The notes beneath the pieces are model-generated. The model saw only the letters and a program-made list of their open reading frames with translations, had not been told where the DNA came from and made no database searches. A DNA stretch of 64,000 nt, from NCBI GenBank assembly GCA_028554645.1, contig JAQOOI010000064.1:1116001-1180000 (forward strand), written 5' to 3'. The number at the start of each line of letters is the position of its first letter. Position 1 is the first letter of the stretch. Position numbers and translations under genes: made by a program. Source of the stretch: Omphalotus guepiniiformis. Taxonomy: Eukaryota > Basidiomycota > Agaricomycetes > Agaricales > Omphalotaceae. This document shows, piece after piece, positions 1-11,320 of the stretch.

Positions 1-1
1 C

Positions 2-624
2 CGCCGCACTCCATATCGACGACGCGGCTGGACAGTGACTGGGCGGCGGGTCTTCAAGAAGACTTTTTTCGTTCGAGGACGACGGTGAGTAGTACAACTA
101 ATTTGGGGTGTTTGTGCTAATATGTGCTGTCAATACATAGATATTCCCTGCTTCCTGCATTGTCGTCTACTGGAATGTTATTTGCTCAAGTTGTCGAGGG
201 ATCTTTTACTGCAAATCGTTTCTATCAGTTTGTTGAGGCACTTCTAACGAAGATGCAGCCATTTCCTGCTCCCAATTCCGTAGTTGTCATGGACAATGCC
301 CGCATACATAAAGATCCTAGAGTGCTTGATCTGATAATTTCTCAGTGCGTAATGCTATTTCCCTCCCTTGGTACCACCAATGAACCAATTCTTAGTGGAA
401 TGCGCTACCTCTTCCTTCCACCTTACTCTCCTGACTATAATCCTATCGAGCTTGCATTTTCAGCCATCAAGTCACATGTACGAAGAGAAGGAGAGCTTGC
501 GCGTGAGGATTTGGATCCCAATATTGACGACTCCTATGTATACACGCACCTTCTTCAGGCTTCTTTTTCCGTGACACCTGAGGATGCATACGGTTTCTTT
601 CGTCATTGTCGGTATTTCTATTAG
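2..624 (+). CDS. DDE-superfamily (DDE_3/Tc1-IS630 type) transposase, 5' end outside window
   Basis: This is the C-terminal part of a cut-and-paste DDE transposase. The first visible exon (to 84) reads as an arginine-rich strand ending FFVRGRR; a 56-bp intron with GTGAGT and TAG ends (85-140) follows, and exon 2 (141-624) continues with YSLLPALS. Exon 2 carries the second catalytic aspartate in VVVMDNARIHK and the catalytic glutamate in PDYNPIELAFS, both hallmarks of the DDE_3 endonuclease fold. The first catalytic Asp would lie upstream of base 1. The visible reading frame is intact to TAG. It ends 36 bp from the stop of the facing gene at 661-2608, so the two may belong to one element. No terminal inverted repeat is visible because the left end is cut off. 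Family assignment is firm; whether the element is active cannot be judged. Confidence 0.85.
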
Positions 625-660
625 TCATGATTGTATTGTAAGTCAAAAACTAGCACATAA

Positions 661-2608
661 TTATTTACTGTAACGAGCCCGCTTGCAAGGTTTGGGGCGC
701 AGATCCTCCTGTGCATATGTCAACAGCCGGTCAGCATATCCATACTCCATTCCAGTTAGCTCTATCAATGTATTCAATGGAAGTCGGTTTAGATCGAGCA
801 GGTCAAAGATACCCCGGGTATTGAGTATGATGATATATTGAGCGTAGTTTGCGTTTCGCTTTCCGCGCTCAGCATGAGCATCAACACTCGGAAGCCAATC
901 CGATAATTCTGGAACTCCAGCAGAGGATGATGATACATGAGATGATGGGCGAATGGGACTTGTTTCAGCGGAAACAGGAGTGGACACTGGAGAGCTTGAG
1001 CGATGTCTTCTTGTTGAATGATGTGTAGTAGGTGTCCTGAACTGATTCTGCATCCCAGACATCAATGCCATCACTGGCATGACCGTTCCCATTACTTGCT
1101 GCACCATTTGCCCTGCATCAAGTAGAGGCAGAGCAGGAGCAGAAGGGGCAGTGAAGGTAGCGTGAGGTGGTGCTACAGGAGTCCGAGTCTGAGTAGCTGA
1201 ACGGCGAGCATTAGCTTTCTGACGAGCAAGTCTTTCTCCCATTGATTCTAGAATTTCAGTCGGTGGCTCAAGAATGGTGCCAACATGTCGCATCTGTCAA
1301 GTAAATATTGAGTCAAAGAAAAAATAATATGTGTCGCTATATACATACTACTTTGTCAGTCCAGATTGATAGATCACTGTTCTGAAAAATATAATGATCA
1401 CCGTCCGAGGTGACATAGCATGCTGCCTGGCATGAATTGCACCAGTGTTTTCTCTCAATTTGTATCAAAATTTCTGCTGTATCCTTCGTCGTGTCATCTG
1501 AAGATTCTTTTGCTCCCTTCGATTTCTTCAATGCCTAAGCAGAGCATGAGAAAGTAGAATAGAACGAGGGCAAGGTTGTATCAAGTACCTTGGAGCTGCT
1601 TGCTTTCCCACCTCCATCGGCTTCTACAGGAGTTTTATCGACAATACTGATGACAAGTTGCTTATTGACATTCTTTTTTTCAGAACGGAATATATGACAA
1701 TCTGTGATCAAAAAAATCCAGTCTTCTTCGCTTTCGAGCATCGTGTCATTTGCCTGTCCAGTGTTTGACTTTGGCTTTGGTTTATAAGATGGAATATAGG
1801 CAATATTTGTAAGGAGAGACATTCGTGTATCCATCCGTGAAGCGAGTTTGTCCAAGAATGTGTACCAGGGGATATGAGAGTGAATTCCGGTGAGATTGCG
1901 TTTCGAATTGCGGTAGGGGACTTCAAAAGCTATGTCAAATTTGGGTATTTCCCTCAGCACCTCCTTCCACTCGTTACTATCCAAGTCATTCCAGTCAACT
2001 AACAAGCAAGTGTCAGACCATAGAGCACAATAAACATTGACACGTCACACACACAGGGAGGAGCGCGAGTCCGAAGCATAATCTTGAATGTCCTCTTCAT
2101 CTTCCTCGTCAACTAACGCCACATTCCTTCTCTTGGTGACAACGGTATTCTTTTTTGCACATCTACCTGGCTTTGCTGTTCTCGTCACTTCAAGTTCCTC
2201 GTCTAATACCCCTGCATTTGATTGCGACTCGTTGAATGTGAGATTGTCTGAGTTTACAATCTCATCTGGTGGATTTGGGGTGGTTCCTTCTCCATCTGAC
2301 ACGTCAATTAGGTTGGAACGAGATCTGGTTAAAGGAGTGTGGGTCGATTCTTGAGGTCCTTGCCTCATAGATATAAGCATATTTGCTACATCAACATCTT
2401 CGTCGCCCATGGCAGAAGAGGCTGGAGGTGTAGCAGACTGAATAATTGCAGTCTTCTTATATTTCGGTGTTGGTTTGGGTCTGCCATCTGGTTGCATGGA
2501 TTGAGTTGAACTAGCAGGATCGAGGATGTGTGAGCTCCGAGTCCGCTGGGATTTACGCTGACCAGTCCCAGATGAGGGAACACGTTTCCGTGACCGCCCA
2601 GAGCCCAT
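661..2608 (-). CDS. Unrecognised four-exon protein next to the transposase
   Basis: Four exons join cleanly on the minus strand: 2608-2053, 1998-1589, 1534-1349 and 1293-661, with GT...AG introns of 54, 54 and 55 bp and a frame that closes to 594 aa. The first about 190 residues are basic and Ser/Thr-rich, then acidic (a VDEEDEEDIQDY stretch), and look disordered. Residues of about 190-380 look globular and contain two Cys (HWCNSCQAACYV), a possible metal or disulfide pair. A Pro/Ser-rich linker follows, then a compact helical end (GIFDLLDLNRLPLNTLIELTG) and a basic tail. I do not recognise the family. Its convergent position 36 bp from a transposase and the lack of a housekeeping match suggest a passenger or accessory gene of a mobile element, but that is inference. 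Confidence 0.6.
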
Positions 2609-3206
2609 GAAGGGTGAAAATAGATAGGTGATGTGGAAAGTAAGAGAAAAAGAGTGCTCGTATCTTCATTGATGGCAAACACGACCCTGATCAATGTATA
2701 TGTGCTTTCAATCACCATTATCCTCAAGAGCTATGAATTCCAAGCTTGGGGCGCACTATACATCACTACTAACCAAAACATATTGCAAGGACTTGGCTGT
2801 CTCGAGGGTTGTTCACGAGTTATGGTGTTCAAGGCACTGGAGGGGGTTGCTTTTCTGATTGAAGATGTACGATGTAGTTTTGCATATCTATTGCCGGGGC
2901 GCACAAGAAGGGAATATTACGACTGTGACGAGCCAAAAATCAAGTAGATCGGTGCAGAAATGAGTGAGATATCGTGTTGGAAAGATCCTGCTGTATTTTT
3001 TGAAAAAATCGTGCGCGTGAGAGCATGCGCCAATTCATATGCAAACAGCAATAAATAAATTCCTCCATTTCTCTTACTCACGTGTCGCGGCCATCGTCAC
3101 CCGACAGATGACTCCGGGATGACTCTGAGGTTCAAATTGAATTTATGAGATAAGTTATGCAGCTTAGAGACACTTCCAACTGCTTTAGGTATGTTACATT
3201 GGATAT
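2609..3206. other. Intergenic stretch, no gene seen
   Basis: This 598-bp stretch lies between the starts and ends of two minus-strand genes. A 104-codon plus-strand ORF (2633-2947) has no recognisable motif and no conserved-looking exon structure. A short direct repeat (gatgactc, twice near 3106-3126) is the only local structure I noticed. If the first two genes form a mobile element, its right end should fall here. Confidence 0.4.
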
Positions 3207-4828
3207 CTAGAACATCCAGCCTGGTAAGGGTTTTGACAATCGACTTCTTCCTACACTACTCTGTTGAACATCGTTAGTCAACGTATCACCTGCATCCACT
3301 ATTTTCACCATGCGGCTATCGGAGGACATTCTTGGTGTGCTGCTAACACTGAGATGCTGCCTAGAAAAACCTCTGATCTCGTGGGAAGGAAGACTATCCA
3401 ACGTCCTTGGACGTTGGGGACTAGCACCCCCAGGGTTTGCCAATAAATTTGACTGATGACGACTATTACGTGCATGGCTTGCACTGGGGTATTGCCCTAA
3501 TAATCTCGTGGTACGCCGGTCGTGAGCAATGAAGACTGTGCTCGGACGTCTGACATTGTCATCGAGTGACCTCGCAGTCGAGCTCGACTGACGCGGACTA
3601 TACAAGCCGTAGCTGAGATGTGACCTGGAGACTTGTCTAGTACCGACTTTAGGGGTGCCGACATCAAACGCCTCGACAGGCAAACCTGAACGATACCGGC
3701 TGCCTGGTTTTACATCCGCATATGGCCCGGACGAGCTACTGATGGGTGTATTATGCCTGAATGATTCTGGTACGCTCTGTCGCCTGAGGTCAGCTTCGTG
3801 CATGATCGGTAAAATGGATGGGCGACTGTGGTGAGAACTAGTCTCGACATCGTAGAAAGTCAACGGCATGGTTGTTTTGCGTTGACGTGACCGTTTATAC
3901 AGCATGAAGGCAAGGCCAGCTGCATAAGTTATGACTGATGCCCATATCAGATCGCGCCGTTCCAAGGCAACATGCTAACTCACGAAATGCGGGAATAATC
4001 CAATTGGCGACAAGGATGTATACGTTTAACGATTTGCAAGCGCCTTGCTGATCAGCTGAATTCGAGGTAGACTGATGAATCCATGTTCCTCGCACACATA
4101 ACCACAACTCACTTTGTCCTACACAACGGAATTGAGGAGTCCATACTACAAATGCAGATGCAATGCCTAGAGCAATACAGTTCAGAAATGAAAGCTTCCG
4201 ATAATATACACGGAATACCTATATGGGCAATGAGCAGGAGGAGAAACCGCGCACCGTCAAGCCATGGTCTGAAGGGTAGTATGATCCTTGTTGAAAAAAT
4301 CAGCGCGCAGAACGAGAAGAAAATAGAAGCTGAACCTACAGGACTAGCAGCATGATTAGCGTCAAAGTATCTGTGAGCAACATGATCCCGAGGAAGGACT
4401 CTATCCAATGAGGTGTGAGCAACACATGAGGTCTTAAGAAGACTAGCCCTACTCTCTGAGCGGTCCAAACTATCCCACTGCAGGAAAAGATCGACACATA
4501 GTAGAACAATCCATATGAAACTGATTAGGGAAATGAGAGCTATTAAGAACCAGTCAGCCACGTTGAAGTGAACAGCATAGCGGTTGCTCACTGACAAAAT
4601 GCGATAGTGCGAGCTTTTAGAAATACAGGGGAATGGTCCATAGCGATACACTGGGTCATGCAGAGAAGGAAAGAGTTCGTAAAGACTGGAGAGAAAGAGA
4701 GAGATACTGGCCAGCCACAGTTGACCTTGAGGCAATCTTCCAGAGACTGCGTGGTGAAGGTCCAAGCAGAAAGAGATGAGACACAAACAGTTCACAGTCA
4801 CATTATGAGGCCACAGATGAATCTTCAT
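3207..4828 (-). CDS. Predicted multi-pass membrane protein with long Ser-rich tail, family unknown
   Basis: The minus strand encodes a string of hydrophobic segments (around LISFIWIVLLCVDLFL, IFFSFCALIFSTRIILPF and FLLLLIAHIGIPCIL), then a short exon reading SLNVYILVANWIIPAF. That exon is joined through a GTGAGT...CAG intron to LITYAAGLAFMLYKRSRQRK. After this last membrane segment comes a basic, Ser/Arg-rich tail of about 230 residues ending at 3207, typical of a cytosolic disordered region. The joint between the 4109-4828 exon and the next one did not close in frame by eye, so internal boundaries are provisional. The start at 4828 lies 131 bp from the divergent transporter start. I do not recognise the family; a 7-TM receptor-like or small fungal integral membrane protein are possibilities. 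Confidence 0.5.
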
Positions 4829-4959
4829 TTACGTATCAAGGAAGGTCGAGGACAAAAGACCTTTTGTTCTGGAAACAGTCACAGCTAAATCATGGTTACG
4901 TAATCAGCTTGTATGCGCCACGAATATACATGTTATGTAACTCATTGTAAACTGTGTTT

Positions 4960-6718
4960 ATGGCTCCCACAAGGACGAGGTTCAGAGAGGCAGGAGCAAT
5001 CTTTGCTCTTTGTCTGTCTGTCGCTGGTAATGCGTATGATATGATCTGATTCTCATCACAATGCATCTCGCTAAGTCAATATTGCAGACTCTTCGCTGGC
5101 GGAGTACTCGTCTTCCCCCTTCTTGCTCCTGAGCTAGCAGCGCGCCTTAACCTCACCCAACCCCAATTGAGCACTATAGTGCTGGCGTGAGTGATGTTCG
5201 TTTAGTCTGCGGAAAAGGCATGTTCATATCTAAGATTGAAGTGGTATGGCTGGTCAATATCCCTTCTCCTCAATCGTTGGGAAAGTTCTCGATAAATATG
5301 GCCCCGGAGTCTGCTCATTTGCTGCAGCCATCATGTTCTCGGGCGCGTTTGGCCTTTCCGCGATGGAGACATTCTCTCCCAGCAATGCGGCAGCTCAGCG
5401 TTTGACGTTATATTTCGCCATGGCGGGTCTGGGAACCGTCCTATCGTATGTCTCGTCATGTCGCTGTGTTATACGCCTTACAATATCTGCAGTTATTTTT
5501 CCTTTGTATTTTCAGCGTCCAAGACCTTCGCGAATTACCTTGGAGTTGCGTCAGGAACTTCGATGGCTCTCTTCGGCCTATCCCCACTATTCTTGTCTTA
5601 CCTAGCAGCGGCGTTCTTCACTGACTCGGAAACGAACAGACTGGATGTCACTCGTTTCTTGACATTCCTGGCCTGGTCTTCTGGTGTCATTCACTTGATC
5701 AGCTCTTATAATTTGACCATTCCTCTTGAAACGGCTACCAGAGCGGCACATATAACAGCGCATGCTTCATCGTCTTCAGTATCTGACGATGAAGAAATTT
5801 CCGGAGAGCATACAGCGCTTCTCTCTAAAAATGCAAACACAGACAGTCCATGTGACATAAGAGATGGATCAATAGTTGATTTACTTCGAGATTCTCAGTT
5901 CTGGGTTCTCGTGGTCTATCTTGTGGTGACTCTTGGTACTGTAGGTATTTGTTTCATATTTCACGGATTAATCGGCACCCTGATAGTGGCGTCATTTAGT
6001 GCGAGATGGTGATGTCCAACGTCGGTACTCTGACCTCGTCGCTGCCTTTATCAAGGACACAGTTTCTTGGTTCTGAAAACGAAAACCGTGTTTCCTTGCA
6101 AGTCAGGATCTTGTCTCTGTCTAACACCATCTCTCGTCTACTAGCAGGGCCTCTTGCAGACTTTTTATCTCCTATCGTGTCGTACGTACATGCGGATGAC
6201 CTAGGTGTTGCACGGAAACATCGCATTAGCAGAGTCATGTTTCTATCGGGAGCATCGTTGCTCATTGCATCAAGCTGCGCATGGATGTTATTCAAAACCC
6301 AGACTCAACAGGATCTCTGGGCTACAAGGTCTGTTTTGTAGTGTTCAGCGCTTATACCTCTCATCATCATGAACAGTATCGGAATCGGCGTTGCGTACGG
6401 GACAATATTTACTGTACTGTAAGTGGTTCCTTTTTCGCTCATGCCACTACCTCATTGTTTGGCAGCCCGAGCATTACATGTTCCATCTGGGGAATGCATA
6501 ATCTTGCACGCAACTTTGGGGTGATAACTTACTCGCCGTTTGTAGGCACAACAATTTACTCGTTCTTATATGCGCTGGTGGTCGCGCGCCACAGCGAAGG
6601 CAGTGTGTGTCAAGGGCGCATTTGCTGGCAATTGACATTCTCAATTTGTTTTGGAACATCGTTGGTTGCTTTAGTGTTGAGCTTACTTTTGTGGCGTAAT
6701 TGGAGAGGACGATTGTAA
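4960..6718 (+). CDS. MFS transporter, MCH1-like (monocarboxylate-transporter-related)
   Basis: A multi-exon transporter of the major facilitator superfamily. The start exon reads MAPTRTRFREAGAIFALCLS, the first membrane helix. Later exons give LFAGGVLVFPLLAPELAARL, then AGMAGQYPFSSIVGKVLDKYG, a variant of the loop 2-3 motif. There is a central hydrophilic loop of acidic/Ser character and a C-terminal half containing ISRLLAGPLADF. The last exon has SIWGMHNLARNFGVITYSPF, which resembles the distinctive fungal MCH1 signature (an xWGxxNxxRNFG pattern), and ends in WRNWRGRL. MCH1-family proteins are vacuolar or plasma-membrane transporters whose substrate is not settled; they are related by sequence to monocarboxylate carriers. 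At least six introns interrupt the gene. Superfamily is certain, MCH1 subfamily likely. Confidence 0.75.
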
Positions 6719-6792
6719 AATAAGCGGATCTTTGTCATGTACTGCACATTGCACAAAATCTAAATACTGTGTTGTTTGAACAGTGCTGACAT

Positions 6793-7684
6793 CTAAGGAT
6801 GTACTCTATTGAGGAATCGAAAAGACAACAGTGCTAGAGTACCAGCCCCAATGTAGATGGCAATTCGTAACCCGAGAGGATTGTTGGTAAGAAAAGGATA
6901 CGGAACTGGCTCGAATATTAGATAGTGTGATACGTGGCGTCGCAGAGATATCAAGACTCACATATTCCACCATTGAACGAGGCGCAACGTTCCACCCACC
7001 ACGCGTATGATAAAGTGCACAAAGCTGAAACCGCGGGTGCACCGTAGGTGACTTGGTTACGTCCAAACTTCGTTTGAAAGAGCATGAAGTCGACCAGAAG
7101 ATACGTAGCTGGTACAGCATGAAGGGCGAGATCGACATGGAGCGGAATGCGCATGAAAACAGGCGCGTCCGAGGAAGAAGATGGAATCGCATTTCCAGGA
7201 TCGGTCTGTAAGATCAAGCTGGTGGCGAACAGCATGAGAGGCCAATAAATGACCGATACCACTACAGATACCTGTAAACTAGTCAACTAAGATATAATGA
7301 AGCTGGGAGTTTGTGACGCACAGGCATAGCAATCATGAGCAGGGTCCGTTTGATATTCTTCAAAACTGGGACTCGTCAGATATCCACCCTACAGGCACAT
7401 CCTCCTTTCAACTCACAAGCCAAAAATGGAAACAGATCTGCCACAAAACTAGCAGTAGCCGTGCATAACGACACAAAAAGACTGATGAATTGGTACAATA
7501 TAAGTAGGCAAGTAAGTTATAAGCTTCTGGCAACGTACGCCTGGATTGTGAGATACTGCAAATGACCGCCATATTGTGTTTTGATGACGGCATCTATGGG
7601 AAGGTTTGCAAGACACTGATAGCCATAAAACATCATTGAAGCAGCGCCAGAATGAAGAAAAACCCTTGCTAAAGAGAGTGGCAT
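6793..7684 (-). CDS. FAR-17a/AIG1-like integral membrane protein
   Basis: Five exons on the minus strand encode a six-helix membrane protein. Exon 1 (7684-7539) starts MPLSLARVFLH and ends LTIQA. The next exons read ALFVSLCTATASFVADLFPFLA, FLKNIKRTLLMIAMP and VSVVVSVIYWPLMLF. The diagnostic AIG1 block follows: HVDLALHAVPATYLLVDFML, then WWVERCASFNGG, then PYPFLTNNPLGLRIAIYIGA. Conserved polar residues in this family (including the His of the DLALHAVP segment) form the active site of AIG1/ADTRP-type hydrolases, which cleave fatty-acid esters of hydroxy fatty acids in animals; the fungal role is not established. All five exon joints I checked keep frame. Its start is 129 bp from the divergent argininosuccinate lyase start. 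Confidence 0.85.
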
Positions 7685-7779
7685 GGTGGGAGTTGGCAAG
7701 TCCTCGTAGGTTCGGTTTATGGGGTAAACACGCATTCAACAAAACCCCTAACATGATATCAATCTTGCATAATACACTA

Positions 7780-7786
7780 TGACTCA
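7780..7786 (+). promoter_or_regulatory. Gcn4/CPC1-type site TGACTCA
   Basis: A perfect TGACTCA heptamer lies 28 bp upstream of the argininosuccinate lyase ATG and 96 bp upstream of the divergent AIG1-like ATG. Gcn4-family bZIP factors bind TGA(C/G)TCA and switch on arginine biosynthesis genes in fungi. The distance to the ATG is short, so the site may overlap the transcription start region. Function is inferred from sequence and context. Confidence 0.5.
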
Positions 7787-7813
7787 CCACCTCTCTCCTA
7801 CGCTTGGACTCTC

Positions 7814-9475
7814 ATGTCGACTGAGCCTACAAAACAAAAATTATGGGGAGGCAGGTTTACGGGGAAAACCGATCCTCTGTAGGTCCATAGTGCATACTCT
7901 ATTTTTCTATTAATCTTTTTGGACAAGGATGCACGCTTTCAACCAGTCGCTGCAGTATGATCAAAGGATGCATCGCGCCGATATCAAAGGCTCAATAGCT
8001 TACGCAAAAGGTCTGAAACGTGTCGGAATTCTGTCCGAGACGGAAGAGACGAAAATGATCGAAGGTTTGGAAGCAGTTGGAAAGGAGTGGGAGGGCGGGG
8101 TGGTGCGTGCATTTGTGAAAAGATCGAGTATCAATTTAACTTTGCATTCCAAAAGTTCAAAATACAGCCCGATGATGAGGACATTCACACTGCAAACGAA
8201 CGTCGCCTTAGTGAACTGATTGGCCCACTAGGAGGCAAACTTCACACCGGTCGATCTCGAAATGACCAAGTCGCAACAGACATGCGTCTCTGGTTACTCG
8301 ATGAAATCAAAGATGTGGAGGCTGGACTGCGTGGTCTCATGAAAGTCATGGTTGAAAGGGCAGACAAAGAAAAAGATATCCTCATGCCAGGTTACACGCA
8401 TTTACAGGTCTGTCAATGAATAAGTTGGGCACTTCCTGTTTTTTTCACCAGACCTTTTCAGCGTGGACAACCTATTCGGTGGTCACATCTACTCTTATCT
8501 CATGCTTTCTCGCTCAACTCCGATCTCGAACGACTTCAACAGCTCGTTCCTCGGATTTCTGTTTTGCCTCTGGGCAGTGGCGCGCTTGCAGGAAATCCCT
8601 TTCTCGTCGATCGTGAATTTCTTGCTAAAGAATTGGGCTTCCAATCTGTTGCAGAGAACAGTCTTTGGGGCGTTGGTGACCGGGACTTCATCGTCGAGTT
8701 CTTGATGTGGTCGAGCCTGGCGATGACTCACATCAGTCGTTTAGCAGAAGACTTAATCATATATTCGACTGCTGAGTTCGGATTCATAACTCTGAGTGAT
8801 GCCTACAGGTATATGTCGTACACACAGAGTTCTGCTTCTGTTGATAATTCTCACTGGTCGTTAATTCAGCACTGGCTCTAGCATGATGCCTCAGAAAAAG
8901 AATCCTGATTCATTAGAACTGCTGCGAGGAAAGTCTGGTCGTGTCTTCGGGAATATGGCTGGCTTCCTCATGACGCTCAAAGGCCTGCCTTCGACGTACA
9001 ATAAGGATCTCCAAGAAGACAAGGAGCCTTTGTTTGATGCACTAGTCAATGTTTCCAATTCCTTCAAGATAGCCGAGGGTGTGATTGCTACGCTAGATGT
9101 AGGCTTGAGGGTCATCACAGTGATTCGACGTTGACTCTCAATTCATAGGTACATGCCGACAAAATGCGCCAAGCCTTGACTATGGACGTCCTCGCAACTG
9201 ACTTAGCAGATTATCTTGTTCGAAAAGGGATACCCTTCCGGGAGACACATCATATTTCTGGACGTGCTGTCGCCCTTGCGGAGTCTCGGCAGTGCCAATT
9301 GAACGAGCTCACTTTAAGCGACTATCAGATACTCAGCGACAAGTTCTCGGAAGATGTGCATGGCGTGTTTGATTTTGAGGCAAGTGTTGAGAGACGACAA
9401 GCTATCGGGGGACCGAGTCGAAAGATGGTGGATAGGCAAATAGCAGTACTGCGCAAAGTGCTGGAATCCGGCTAA
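7814..9475 (+). CDS. ARG4: Argininosuccinate lyase
   Basis: Cleaves argininosuccinate to arginine and fumarate, the last step of arginine synthesis. The start exon reads [20 protein letters not shown], the usual N-terminus (KLWGGRF). Then follow an [19 protein letters not shown] block, [13 protein letters not shown] with the substrate-binding His/Asn, and [19 protein letters not shown]. The fumarase/lyase superfamily signature [19 protein letters not shown] is split over the exon starting near 8874. It ends LRKVLESG at 9475. Total length is near the usual 460 aa. Several 50-60 bp introns break the gene. A perfect Gcn4-type site sits just upstream. The enzyme belongs to a homotetrameric family; location is expected to be cytosolic. 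Confidence 0.96.
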
Positions 9476-9875
9476 TCTACAAAGCTGCGCCAATACATAT
9501 AATGCAGTAGTGGTTGCGGTTATTACACCCCGAATTTTTTTTTTCACTTTCTATACGCTTACATTCAAGTGAGGAAACAGAATTGTATTGTACAGATGTG
9601 TGTGTGTTTGACGCCGTTAATAGCTGATACATATACTTTTGCTTCAAAATAAGCCCAAAACAAGTAATATATAATAATATATGTATTGCCGCAACCGGGA
9701 TGCAGTGTTTGCGCTGGTTTACAGTACCGCCATCACCCACGGCTACCGCACTGCCAACAGTTTTACACTCCAAGCTCCAATCCTCTCGAGTCGCCAGCAT
9801 TGTAAGCTAGCTATTTAGCTATCTGAATTTTCTCTTTCGACACTATCTATCTTTTTATTTTCTTCTACTGTCACT
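9476..9875. other. Intergenic stretch, 3' end of lyase and syntaxin promoter
   Basis: No coding support was seen in this 400 bp. It includes a short TG microsatellite (about 9597-9608), AT-rich sequence near 9660-9685, and a pyrimidine-rich run just before the syntaxin ATG (about 9825-9870), a common fungal core-promoter feature. A 107-codon minus-strand ORF here has no motif and is dismissed. Confidence 0.5.
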
Positions 9876-11320
9876 ATGGCAAGAGACCGGCTTGCAGCGA
9901 TGAGAGTAGGTGTCTTTGTATCCTCAGTGCATGCATCCTCATTTACAAGATATCCCTACTAGGCTCAGCAACAAGGGGGAGCAGGTCAGACGAGCTCGTA
10001 TGTATTCCGCCTGTGATATCTAGCTGTCACTCTGATATGCGTATTGTCTTAGAAACTCCTATCCTACGCAGGCGTCTGGAGGAGGGGGTTATCAGCCTCG
10101 TCGAACGAACCCTTATGCTCAGCAAGATGGTGCATATGAAATGTCAGACATCAAAGACAACTCCGCAAGTTACAACTCAGCAACAGTAACTGGAGGAAAC
10201 GATATGTCTGCTTTCTATACCGAAGTTGGTTCATTTCGCAAAACTATGATCGTCTTCAATTCAAACACGTTCTTTTCCGCAGATTTCCTCATTGCAAGAC
10301 AGTTTGCGCACTTTCAATGACAATGTCTCTCGTATTGGAGAACTGCATTCGCGATCCCTGAACAACACGGATGACGCTGCGGCTCAGCGAAACGCCGCCC
10401 AACTGGACGAGCTTGTAGAGGATACAAGTGCACTAAGTGCCACTCTAAAACGCCGTATTCAGGCTTTGGAGAGGCAGGGAGGGTCAGGGCGTGATGGTCA
10501 GATCCGCAAGCAGCAGGTTCGTTGCATTTATGAGGTTTGCCTTTACAGTGATAATTATGTTGGATTATAGACGGCATTGGTCAAGTCTAAGTTTGTGGAA
10601 GCGATTCAAAATTACCAGACTGTTGAACAACAGTATCGCACGCGGTATAAGCAAAGAATGGAAAGACAGTTCAAGATAGGTACGAGCCTTAGCGCCACGC
10701 AATCCTTGTGGGCTCTAATTTCTGCCAAGTGAAACCCGATGCATCACCCGAGGAAGTCAGAGCAGTAGTCAACGACGAAAATGGTGGACAAATCTTCAGT
10801 CAAGCCGTTCGTTTCTTGTTTTCCCAAATCGCTGTGAATATAGTTGCTTATGATTAACTCGTAGCTAATGAATTCGAATCGCTATGGCGAGTCGCGTGCT
10901 GCATATCGAGAGGTTCAAGAGCGCCACGAAGATGTCAAACGCATCGAGAAAACATTAGGGGAATTAGCTCAGCTGTTCAATGATGTTGGTGGTGTTGACT
11001 CTTGAACCTGATCTCCCGCTAACAAATTTCCAGATGAGCGTGCTCGTGGAACAACAAGACGAAACCATTGTCAACATTGAAACTACAGCAGCGACTGTGG
11101 AGAAAGACACAGAGGCAGGGTATGTGGTTTGAAACTTCTTGTCGCTAAATGCTAACGAAGCGTGCTCAGTCTGGGTTACACCGAGAAAGCCGTAGTTTCG
11201 GCACGCGCTGCTCGTAAAAAGAGATGGATTTGCTTTATCATCACATTGATTATTCTCATCATCGTGGGCGTCGTTGTTGGGGTTGTGGTGAAGAACAATA
11301 TAGATAACAGTAAGAAATAA
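9876..11320 (+). CDS. SSO1: Plasma-membrane t-SNARE syntaxin, Sso1/Sso2 type
   Basis: A Qa-SNARE that helps exocytic vesicles fuse with the plasma membrane. The start exon encodes MARDRLAAMR; a Gln/Gly-rich N-terminal segment follows (QQQGGAGQ, GGGGYQPRRTNPYAQ). Then come the helices of the Habc domain, starting FYTEVxxISSLQDSLRTFNDN and including LSATLKRRIQALE, the conserved YQTVEQQYRTRYKQRMERQFKIV segment, and the SNARE motif around LFNDMSVLVEQQDETIVNIE with its central Gln. The C-terminal anchor is about 22 hydrophobic residues (WICFIITLIILIIVGVVVGV) followed by a short charged tail ending NSKK. At least seven short introns interrupt it. The match to Sso1/syntaxin-1 order and motifs is strong; which paralogue it is cannot be told. 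Confidence 0.92.

Noticed and set aside
2633..2947. 104-codon plus-strand ORF upstream of the unknown four-exon gene
   Set aside because: No motif, and it overlaps the likely promoter of the minus-strand gene.
9477..9800. 107-codon minus-strand ORF after argininosuccinate lyase
   Set aside because: Composition is AT-driven, no motif, and it overlaps the probable 3' UTR and syntaxin promoter.
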